Source of the DNA: Monoraphidium neglectum
Lineage: Eukaryota > Chlorophyta > Chlorophyceae > Sphaeropleales > Selenastraceae
Direction: 5' to 3'
Length of the DNA stretch: 19,967 bases
NCBI RefSeq assembly: GCF_000611645.1
Contig: NW_014012805.1
Coordinates: forward strand, 1 to 19,967
Shown here: positions 1-8,959 of the stretch, in pieces
How positions within the stretch are numbered: the first letter of the stretch is position 1
Layout of the letters: each line of letters opens with the position of its first letter
The notes under the pieces: model-generated
Databases searched by the model: none
Told to the model about the DNA's origin: nothing
Seen by the model: only the letters and a program-made list of their open reading frames with translations
Position numbers and translations under genes: made by a program

Positions 1-93
1 CCCTCGCGTTGAGCTGTGCGTGCCGCTGCACATTTTTTAACTCACTGGCTCACCGCCTAGCACTTACATCCCCAATCATCCGCAAACACGCAG

Positions 94-2084
94 CAAGTGG
101 TACTGGCCATGTTCCAGGCCGTTTGGAGGCCAGTCAGCCGGCTACTTGGTGCCGGACGGCTGGGACATGGTCGGCGCCGACGCAGCAGCCCCTGGCTTCC
201 CCAAGGGTGTGTACACAATGGCTGAGAGGGGAAAAAGGTACCCCATAATGGTCATCATGAAGCAGCAGTCCAAGAGGCACCTGATCGTAGCGGTCCGCGG
301 GAGCGGCACTCAGCTGGAGTGGGCTCGCAGTGAGTGCGGCCACAGCGGCGGCCGCGGCCGGGCGGGCGGGGGCCCCGGCGGCGGCGTGGATATTGGGGCG
401 CGCTGCGGATCGCCAGCTGCTGGGGCGTCGGGCGGCACAGGGTGCCTGCGTCATTCACTCCTGAATACGCACTCGCAGACCTTGCTTATGCCATACGCAT
501 GACGGTGTTATGCATGCTCGACAGGCAAAGCCCCACACCGGTTTCAGCTCGCAATTTATGCCCCCCTGCAAACACACGCATTCAATCCTGCTTCCCCAGA
601 CTTAATGTACAACCGCACCTCAGAGCACGCCTTCCCCCTCAGCAGCGGCTCTGACGCCGCCAGGTTCCCGGGCGAGACACACATTGGCTTCACCCTCGGC
701 TTCGATGACCTCTGGCCGCAGCTGCGCGACGCCCTGGAGGCGGAGGTGGCGCCTCAAGCGGGTGCGGCCAAGCCCCCCGGCAGCCGGATGGCCGCAGTGA
801 CCATCACAGGTCACTCCCAGGGGGCGGCGCTTGCGACGCTCCTCTCCTACGCGGTGGGTGGGACGCAGTATTCAGTGGCGCGTCGTGCCGCGGCGCGCGC
901 TTGCGGTTGTTGGTGCTTGCAGCCCGCCGTCTGGATAAGGATCAGGGCGCCTGGGGAAGGAACAGGGTGAGAGGCCCCATTCCGTGCAGCTTGGTGGCGG
1001 CGGCAAAGTGGTACACTCCTCAAGTGGACTCCCTCCACACACCGGCCCCAGATGTGTACAATGTTACACGTCCTCTTGTCCTTCCTGCTTGCCCACCCTC
1101 GTTCCTCAGGCCCAGACCTACCTTGATTACCGCAAGGCTGGTGTGAAAGTGGGCCTGATTGCTTTTGGCAGCCCCAATGGTGAGGTGCAGGGCCACAGCG
1201 CAAGTGCACTGGGGCTGATTTTGCCATCACAACACGACCTACCTGGCAGCCTTTAACCCCCTGATGAGCCCTGGACATGCGCCATGGCGCCCCTGGCCGC
1301 TCGCACCCGGTACATGCGCCGTGTGCTTGCTTGTCACTGACAGGTCTGCGGGCTGTATGCATGCGCCTTCGTAACCCAATCTCCATCCGCCTGCCCCCCC
1401 TTCGACTCCCTCAGTCGGCGATAGCACGTTCGTTCAGAGACTGAGCGCCACCGTCAACATCCGCCGCGTCACCTTTGAAAACGACCCCTTCCCCATGCTG
1501 CCCTGCGCCAGCGCCAAAGGCGCAAAGGAGGCCTCCATGCCTGCCTGCAACAACGGCATCGTGCCCAGCGAAATTGCCGACGACGCCGCTGCTGCTGCGG
1601 CAACACTGAGCATGGCGCGTCATCGATCTGGCCGTGGCGACGCGCCCACTTACTGGAGCGAGTGAGCTGAAGCACTTGGGAGAGCGAAGGAATGCATATA
1701 AATGCAGCTGTGTGATGTTTTGGGGCGCCTTGCTGCAGACCCACGTCGTGGCGCCTGGTCAGGGATTCCAAAACCAGGGGGTTGGGGGAGTCAGTGCACA
1801 CACCTTGTGCTCGCCGAGCTTGCCAGCCACGGCTTGGTGAGCTGCCCCCATCTAACCCCCTCTGTCGTGCCTACCAGTGCACACTTGCAAGTGCATCAGC
1901 CGCCCGCCGCCCGCTAACCGCCGCCCAACCGCAGCTACCAGCCGACAGCTGGCGAGGTCCTGATCAAGGCGTCAGACATGCCCGTGCAGCCAGATGCGTG
2001 GTCCTACACCAACCACCTGAATGTGGCGGTACCCAAGGGCTCCGTCGCTGCCGTGCACGGGTGCTCATATGCCTGCTTCCTCAG
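94..2084 (+). other. Class 3 lipase-type alpha/beta hydrolase domain of copy 1
   Basis: Seen: a VAVRGSGTQLEWAR segment (exon 94-329) matching the beta-strand plus RG(T/S) oxyanion motif of class 3 lipases; the nucleophile elbow TGHSQGAA with the serine codon at 815-817; a GLIAFGSP strand; VGDSTF; and FENDPFPMLPC, which matches the family's N-x-x-DP-x-P-x-LP site of the catalytic aspartate. The likely catalytic histidine is in AVHGCSYACF near the end of exon 1935-2084, with NHLNV just before it as the alternative. Family knowledge: these enzymes cleave acyl esters with a Ser-Asp-His triad. All three residues appear intact here, so the domain should be active. Histidine placement is the least certain part. 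Confidence 0.8.
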
Positions 2085-4255
2085 GTGGGGTGTTCTCTCC
2101 AGTCCGACCAACGCTCTCCAGCCTGCACGCACCCCGTGCCGCCCTTTTCAAACCTCCGCACGCAACTCTTCCTTGTGATCCCCCCACGAACCCCAGCCCC
2201 GCCTGATGCCCATCGTTGCCCTGGTAGCCAGCCCGTCCTGGCCCCACACCTTCCTCCCTTTGAACGTGCCGCTGCGGTGTATCAACAGCCTTATTGCAGG
2301 GCTGACACTGTGATCCCTCTGCAAACGAAAACTTTGCCATGCCGGCTGTCAAACATAGCACAAGCCTCACATTGCCGCGTGTTCCTCTTTATCACAACCG
2401 TCGTGCAGGCAGTTTTCCCGCAGCGACTCAGCGAACAACAACTGCCTCTTGAAGCAAGCCCCAGAGGGTACTGAGCTGGCAAGCAAGAACAGCTACTGCC
2501 CAAACTTCCCTTCAGGCGGCGCCGACGAGTGGCCCGTGGCGACCATTGACCGGCAGCTTTTCACTGACAACTCGGTGAGCGGGGCAGCAAAGGTCTGGAC
2601 TCTGTGAGTGCTGGGCCGCATGCATGAGTGTAGGGTGCAGGGGTTGAGGCCGGGGTATCCGCGCCACCTTAGTGAGCTCATTTGTACAACCTGGGGTATA
2701 TCTCAAACCAACGTGACAAGGCCTGGACCGCACACGTGCAAGGTGGCTTGCTTGAGTGGGGGCTGGTAGGGTTGTTATAAATGCTTAAAAAGCAGCCATG
2801 GGGTTTAAAAAGGTGATAGCGCAGGCCTTACGCCGGGCTCCACAAAAAGATACCAACACTCCAACGCCGGCGGTTGCGTCACGGACAACCCCCAGGCCTT
2901 CCCAGAGGCCGGGGCGCGCCCGCCAATGTGGGACTTTCGTACTTATGCAGACTCCCGCAGCTGGAGCTGCAGTGTGGGTGACAACAATATGATGACCATC
3001 GACATCAAGCATAACCCCTTCCCCGGCATAACCCCTGAAATGATGCGCTGGTGAGGGGGCCGGGGCGAGTGAGGCACTGCAAGCTTGTGTGTTTTCAAGG
3101 GTGGCTTCTTTGTGCAGCGTCCTGCAGGCTGGAGGAAATTGGGAAGCAAGGCTGGCAGCCGGGCAGGCCTGGGAGCCACCAGGATGAGGTGCTTGTGATG
3201 ATGCACCTTGCAGCAGCAAGAGAAACCTGTTGCAGGCACACCCTAGTAGCAGCGCAAGGTGAAAAGCCCTGTACGACCCAGGCGCCGATGTTTGGGTGAG
3301 CGGGTATGCATCCTGCACCCTTGGTACCCTTTGCCCCATCACCCCGGCCTTTAACCCTTGATGGTGCCGCAGGTTCTTCAATAATCTGCAGGGCTCTACG
3401 GTGGGGCCCCACTTCGGCCTTGAAGCCAGGACTTGTACTGCTTAGGGCATGCAGACGTTGACTGCTTGGCCGCCTGTGGTGGCACAAGCGGCAGACCCCG
3501 GCCCTGTGCCTCGCGACATCGCTTGAGACATGCTGCGCTGCACACCCGCTTGCGAGGAGCAAGTGTCGCGCCCAAGCATGTCATACAATCAACTTGCTCC
3601 CCCAATAATCGAGCTTGCTCATGGCCTCGGACCCGTGTTTTACCATCCCAGGTGATCAACGGCACCAAGTACCCCAACTTCCTGCTGTTCCACCCCCGCG
3701 ACCACATCTCATGGTGGGCCAGCCACCCCCACCTGGACTCCCAGGAGGCGAGGCGCAACAAGCTCTCCCCCTCGATCAGCATGCGCGAGTTCGTCGCCAC
3801 CGGCTGCAAGGAGACCGGGGACGACCACGCCCCCTACGTATGCCCGAGCAGCGTCCTTACGCCGAACCCCGGTGTGACGAAGGCGACCAAGCTGGCTGAC
3901 TACACAAAGCTCAGCATTGACCACGTCAACAGTAAGCGGCAGCGGCTGACAAGGGCCTCTGATGTGGCCACTCACACTTTTAGTTCTGGCAGAACCCTGG
4001 GGTTCTGGCAGAACCTCCGGCCCCCCTCTTGACACACCCTTTGCCCTCTCACGCGTGTCACGCCGGCCACTTTGATATTCTGCATCCGCAGGCACCTCCG
4101 TTGTGCGGAGCCTGGAGAGCAACAGGATATACTACGCAGTGCGCGGCTGCTCGCGCATGGGGTGCGCGTGGTCGGTCCGCACCGAGCACAACTGGTGAGC
4201 ACAGCACAGAATGGTGGTGATGCACAATATTGATGCTGCTCACCTTGTGCAAAAG

Positions 4256-4294
<39 letters not shown>

Positions 4295-5809
4295 TGTGTG
4301 CGTGTGTATGCGTGCGTGCGTGCGCGTGTGCGTGCGTGCGTGCGTGTGGGTGTGTGCGCACGCGTGTGTGTGTGTGTGTATGGGTGCGTGTGTGCGCGCG
4401 CGCATGTGTGCATGTGCGCACACATGCGTGCGTGCGTGTGTGTGTGTGTGCGTGTGTGTGTGTGTGTGTGCGTGTGTGTGTGTGCGTGCACCTGCACATG
4501 CACATGCACGCGTGATTGGGTGTGCATGTGCGCACACATGCGTGTGTGCGTGTGTGTGTGTGTGTGTGTGCGTGTGTGTGTGTGTGTGTGTGTCTGTGTG
4601 TGTGTGTGTGCGTGTGTGTGCGTGTGTGTGTGCGTGCTTGCGGCATGCGTATTGACTCTGAACCAGGATTGCCAGGGTTTCTCATGCTGCCTAGGGATGC
4701 TGTGCGATTGCTGCGCCCACCCTTTGCAGCGCTGCCTCTGGCACCTAGGGGAAGTCAATTCGCCACCTTTGACATGATGTGGCCACCCGCCCATTCCATG
4801 CAGGGAGGAGGCCCCCGATGGCAAGGGGCTGCTGATGTCGACCCGCCAGGAGATTGGGCTGAGGTGGAAGCTGGCTACCAAGCACATCAACCCGCGCATT
4901 GTCGATGCATGGTGCGGGTCCCAACAGATCTGCGGGCGAGCAGCATGCCGACACAGTGTGCGCGCATTTGGCGGTGCGCTGTGCAAGGCACCCAGACGAC
5001 TGGCCAAGAAGATGGGGGGGGACGGAGGGCAGCTGTGCGTTTGTTCATGCGCACCTTCAAACAAACAGAGCCGATCTTTTACACGACCACCATGGCCACT
5101 ATACACCCACACCGCCCGTCTGTCTGCCCCGCAACGGTCCAGGCGCAACGGCGTGGCTCCTGACAAGAAGTGAGCTAGGCGCATGGATTTGCAATTTCTT
5201 TTGCATTCAGATGAGTTTGTTGCGAGCCATGCTCGCTGGCGGCTTCATTCCTCCCCCATATGCAGGACGGGTTCCGCCGGTTGTCAGCACCAACATGCAA
5301 TGCCTGGGTGTTGACCCCTTCAAAATTCCTGACTCCCACCTGCGTGCAGATGCAAGAGGATTGCCCTGCATTACATTGAAGGTGAGCATGAGCGCCAGTC
5401 ATTCACAAGCACAGCGAGCCACAGTGCCCCGTGTAAATCTCAAGGAACCCTATGCATGCGCTGTGCCATTCTTGTATCGCTGCATTTGCAGGCGCTTCTG
5501 GCGGATGAGCTCAAGCCCCCCCCCTCTGCCTGCACTTTCTGTTGCCCCACGTCCCTGCGCACTTGACACACTCACCGGCTCATCCGTCATCGCACCAACC
5601 TCATCACTCCAGAGTATGGGGGCCTGCAGCACTGGCTGCCTGCTGCCTTCCAGCAGGGCCAGAAGGGGCTGCAGTCACACAAGGACCAGCAGGCCGCAAA
5701 CTACTCAGCTGCCGTCGATTACGGGCAGCCCCACCCAAGGGTAGCGGACGACGGCTTGGCTATTGATGTCTCGGCGTTGGGAGCTGCTGACAGCAACGAC
5801 AGGCAGTGA
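94..5809 (+). CDS. Lipase/DAPG-hydrolase-like fusion protein, copy 1 (5' partial, 14 exons)
   Basis: Model: join(94..329, 600..853, 1110..1179, 1415..1661, 1935..2084, 2424..2574, 2896..3050, 3373..3400, 3652..3931, 4092..4194, 4804..4911, 5143..5169, 5350..5381, 5613..5809). The exons sum to 2038 nt: one base completing a codon begun upstream, then 678 codons and a TGA stop. All introns are GT-AG, and the frame stays open through every junction. Exons correspond one to one with those of the copy at 8852-15049, so about 157 N-terminal residues, including any signal peptide, must lie before the window. The N-terminal half is a class 3 lipase-type hydrolase and the C-terminal half resembles PhlG. 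Compared with copy 2 it has 7 extra residues before the nucleophile (exon 600-853), 18 extra around an Ala-rich stretch (exon 1415-1661), 2 extra in exon 4804-4911, and a longer, unrelated C-terminal tail. The substrate is unknown. Exon borders are inferred, not confirmed by RNA. Confidence 0.85.
2896..5690 (+). other. DAPG hydrolase (PhlG)-like domain of copy 1
   Basis: Seen across exons 2896-3050 to 5613-5809: PGITPEMMRWWF, then NFLLFHPRDH, MREFVATGCKE, RTEHNWEEAPDGKGLLMS, and finally ALHYIEEYGGLQHWLP. Family knowledge: PhlG (Bet v1-like fold) cleaves the C-C bond of 2,4-diacetylphloroglucinol, giving monoacetylphloroglucinol and acetate, with zinc held by His129, Glu160, His270 and Glu274 (numbers recalled). 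The first His of HPRDH, the Glu of REF 32 residues later, and the His and last Glu of HYIEE (spacing +4) reproduce the known spacings of 31 and 4. PGxTPEM and the final IEExxxLxxxLP are further shared features. The assignment comes from recalled family patterns, not from a search. True substrate unknown. Confidence 0.72.
4256..4640 (+). repeat. Long (GT)n-rich microsatellite in an intron of copy 1
   Basis: About 385 bp of nearly pure alternating purine-pyrimidine sequence, mostly TG with interspersed GCGTGC, GCGCGC and GCACAC units, inside the 609-bp intron 4195-4803. It makes this the longest intron of the gene. The array starts about 60 bp after the donor and stops about 160 bp before the acceptor, so it leaves the splice signals free. 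Such tracts can adopt Z-DNA and are length-unstable. Long His/Thr/Arg or Cys/Val frames read from it are artefacts. Confidence 0.95.
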
Positions 5810-8135
5810 TGCCGACCACGGGAGAGAGCAGACATGTGTGTTCGCTGCAAGGTGTATGGGTGCCCCTTCCCTGGATCCTTGCAGGTCAGGACCACCACGG
5901 AAATGCTTGTTGATTACCAAGCAGAGGGCTCATGGTGGCATATGTGTATGAACTACAGCAGATCTAGGGAAGGTGATGGCGCAACAAGCGTCAAACCTGC
6001 CGCATCGCTTCAATCACCCCCAGCTTTAGCAGAAACCTTCGCAGTCGGCTCCCTGCACTCAGCTTTACCCACTGATCCCTGCTCAGCACACGACAACGGC
6101 TGACCCCTTGCACGCCCTCCTGCACCACATGCATGCGGCCTTCCATCAGAGGCTGCACACTCATATTTTTTTCTGATCGATGCCCGATTGCAGCACATGC
6201 GGCACCAACCATGTGCAGTCATTCAGGTTGTGCGCGAAGTCGCAGCACGAGGGATTCACGTTTCATGAATACCCCATGCATGGCGCTCATGCACATCATT
6301 ACTTGAGAGTCACGCACTCCATGCATCCCATCATGCAATTACCTGAGATGACTCGCACTGCACACAAGGGGCCATATTGCACGATGAGCCTACTGACATT
6401 CAACCATCACTAGTCTACGCGTCCACCCATGCATGTCACCTCGCCCTCACTGCATAAGCAGGCTTGCTTGTTGTCTGATATGGTCTTTACTATCATCTCA
6501 CGGCCCCCAAACCAGAGCTGTTGCTGATTTGCACATCAGCAGGTAGGTAGCATGTCCTGGCTACAGCCAGCTGCATGGTCAGCACACGGCAGTGCTCTCG
6601 TGACGCACCATCGTCATTTGAAGACAGTGGCTGTGGTTTCATGGCGATTTGCACGGCACGCACCTCGCCATGAAACGCGCTGTTGCACATACAATTGCCT
6701 GAACTTCCACGCACAAGTCACGCTTGCTTCAACCCTGCGCAGCTGAAGAACACATGCATGCCGCTGGGCCTCACGCTGTTGTGTGACGTATTAGGATGCC
6801 AGCCATTGCATGCAGCCACCCTAGAATCCTGTTAATGCAAAAATGCCTTCAGAGCTGCAGTAATCCACACTCCAGTGTCGCGCCCGCCAGTGCAGCTGGA
6901 ACACCAGCGCTGAACCTCAGCTGCTGTTAGGTGCATGTGGCCTGGCCCCGGCGCGAGGACATGTGCTGCGCAGCGCGTGTGTGTAGCTCAAATGCAGGCG
7001 CATGTGCATGAGCATTTCGCATCAGTCGACTTGTCTACAGTATCAGCCTGCATAAGCGCTGGCTGGCGCAATCTGGATCCCCACAAAATGCGTGAATAAC
7101 CTGTATCCACTGCTTCAATTATTAATTTGCACATGATCGTGGGCCCGCGGGTCTACCACAGGATCCAAGGATGGCCGATCGATCGACACAGGGGCGCAGC
7201 CATCAAAGCCCAGATTGCAGTTGCCAGCAAGACGAGTCAGCACTCTGCGCACATGAACTGACGCTATAACCACCATTATTATGTATTTGCCAGTTGAGAC
7301 TTTGCTTCGTCCGGCAGACGCTTGGGGCATGACTCACCGACTTTGACCTAGGGGGGGCTCTCCTGGCCTCCGGGAATCGATTCTCGCGGAATGCCCCGCG
7401 ACCTGCGCCAAAAGACGCGGCGTGCGATTCTATGATTTTTAGGTACCTCGTAAAATCGCCACAAAAATCCTGGGACGTGCGCGGGGCCGCGCGGACGGTG
7501 CAGCCAAGGCGACCCCTCGAAATCACGCATGTATGACCTCCAAGACCGGTGAGGAATAAACATATTGTATAACAACAAAATAAAGGCCGATCACGAAGGC
7601 GGTCCGCCCTGTCAGGCGTAAGCGGGGCCCAGGTGTGGGCACCAAGCCAGCGCACACCAGCCTCCCGGGCCTCGTCAGCATGTCAAATGCGATACGTGTT
7701 TGTACATGCATACTTTGCTACGCTGCCACCGGCGCGGCGCGCCATATGCGGCCCAGGAGCACCCTAGCCTCATGGCCAACTCACACAGCAGCAATTTTGA
7801 CTCGCTTGACGAGCGCCAATGCAGAGCCGGTGCGATTGCCTGGAAGATTGTTGTGCACAGGGTTCCAGCAACTATTAACATCTCATCATCTAACGCCCTC
7901 ATGCCGGGCCTATGCTCCTAAGATGATGGTACAAATACCAATCTTGTACGGTATGTGATACCATACACGGTTCGCTGCTGCATGCGCGTGCTTCACCTGG
8001 CAGGACCGCACTGCAAGGCACTCTACCAATAAACCTTTGTAAGGCGCACCGGGATCCAAACGGGCACCGACAGTGTGGTGTGCTATGCATCCGCCTCACT
8101 CGCACCATTGATGTCGCCTGATGCGAAGAAGTCGG

Positions 8136-8163
8136 CTTGACACTACTTGACACTACTTGACAC
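8136..8163. repeat. 10-bp tandem repeat, 2.7 copies
   Basis: The unit TTGACACTAC is repeated directly (starting at 8137 and 8147), followed by a partial third copy TTGACAC. It lies in the spacer, about 120 bp beyond the 3' end of the minus-strand frame at 8283-8591. Too short to be called a satellite; possibly slippage. Confidence 0.85.
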
Positions 8164-8282
8164 CCTCAACTGGCCATCTCTATGGTCGACAGTTTTCAGC
8201 TGTATCCCGCATGATTTCAGCAGAGCGGCCAAGGGCTGGACGGCCAAGCCGCGTGATTAAAGTCGGCCGCTTTTCTCACTTC

Positions 8283-8591
8283 TTATCCAGAGTTTAGTAG
8301 AACTCGTTTCAAATGCTCGATATAGTCTGAAGTGATTTGTCCTAGCTTCGCGTTGCTGGTAACACAATACCGTAGCTTGTCAGCGCGCACCCGCTCGCGA
8401 GCGGCTTGGAGGATCGCGTCGCCACAAGCGGGGGCCTTGGTGAGCGACACGAGCAAAGAAACCAGATTCGAATACATGTGATTGGGTGAACAGCACAGCG
8501 GAAGGCCTAGGCGCTCAACGCCCCCGGGACGAGTCTGCTGCAACTCCGTTTTGGTGCCTAATTTGGGATTGCCAGTCTGGGAAATCCACAC
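8283..8591 (-). CDS. Candidate terminal exon of an unidentified minus-strand gene
   Basis: On the minus strand about 100 codons are open, ending in TAA at the 8283 side. A pyrimidine-rich TGGATTTCCCAG just upstream of the codons reading TGNPKLGTK (around 8576) could be a 3' splice site, which would make this the last exon of a gene. The product is not Cys/Arg-rich like random frames in this GC-rich DNA. It has a helical-looking, charged C-terminus with AARERVRADKL and YIEHLKRVLLNSG. I do not recognise the family and could not find convincing upstream exons in the 260 bp before copy 2 starts. It may be a remnant of a mobile element or chance. Confidence 0.25.
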   Translation of the reverse strand: MWISQTGNPKLGTKTELQQTRPGGVERLGLPLCCSPNHMYSNLVSLLVSLTKAPACGDAILQAARERVRADKLRYCVTSNAKLGQITSDYIEHLKRVLLNSG

Positions 8592-8851
8592 AACCCTAGC
8601 ATTTCACCCTGCTGAATTACATTTAGATTGATAGATAATTTGAAGTCACTTGCAACAGTGCGAGGAGCAGTGCTAAGCGGAGATACCTGCACGTGCTGCA
8701 TGTTGCAAGCGGGCCCGGGTTATGCAAGCGTGGCCACGTGCGCTATGTGCAGAGCCAGGACGCTTCGGTCACGTTGCAACGCTTCCTCAACACGAAATCA
8801 TTCCCATTTCATTCACTGCACCCAGAAGGACGCGTGGAACAAGGCTCAGGC

Positions 8852-8959
8852 ATGGCGGTCTTTCGGCGCTCGCCTTGGTCACAGCGATGCGCCGCCCCAG
8901 CGGGCTGGACGCTGCTGCTCTGCTGCCTGCTCGCCGCAACTCGAAAGGGGGCGGCGCAG
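8852..8959 (+). other. N-terminal signal peptide of copy 2
   Basis: Residues 1-18 are basic and polar (RR at 5-6, R12). They are followed by the hydrophobic core WTLLLCCLLAA (19-29) and a short polar stretch with small residues before QS at 36-37, a plausible cleavage zone. This suggests entry into the secretory pathway. The many cysteines of the mature protein (for example GCSRAGC and YVCP) would suit an oxidising compartment. The cleavage site is approximate. Confidence 0.75.

Larger units (their letters stand above)
5810..8851. other. 3.0-kb spacer between the two fusion genes, no recognised gene
   Basis: This stretch holds the 3' flank of copy 1 and the 5' flank of copy 2. It is less GC-rich than the exons and full of CATG, GCATGC and TGCATG words. 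I recognise no conserved domain, tRNA, rRNA or terminal inverted repeats. AATAAA-like words occur near 7555 and 8026, the latter close to a TTTGTAAGG, but no gene ends there that I can see. No convincing poly(A) signal was found just after the copy 1 stop at 5809. The only candidates for content are a short tandem repeat at 8136-8163 and a minus-strand frame at 8283-8591. Confidence 0.6.

Noticed and set aside
146..502. Unspliced reading of the first visible exon of copy 1 past 329
   Set aside because: The donor CGCAGTGAGTG at 330 matches the copy 2 donor, and the sequence beyond it is Gly/Arg-rich intron with no counterpart in the paralogue.
4240..5184. Long minus-strand frame rich in His, Thr and Arg
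   Set aside because: It is a translation of the GT/CA microsatellite in an intron, extended over the flanking exon of copy 1 on the wrong strand.
7366..7420. Possible small structured RNA around the palindrome GAATCGATTC and a CGCGG hairpin
   Set aside because: The stems are short and local and do not fit a tRNA, spliceosomal RNA or snoRNA pattern I can name.
7203..7655. 150-codon minus-strand open frame in the spacer
   Set aside because: No recognisable domain, Arg/Ser/Pro-rich composition typical of chance frames in GC-rich DNA, overlapping frames of similar quality, and no convincing splice partners.
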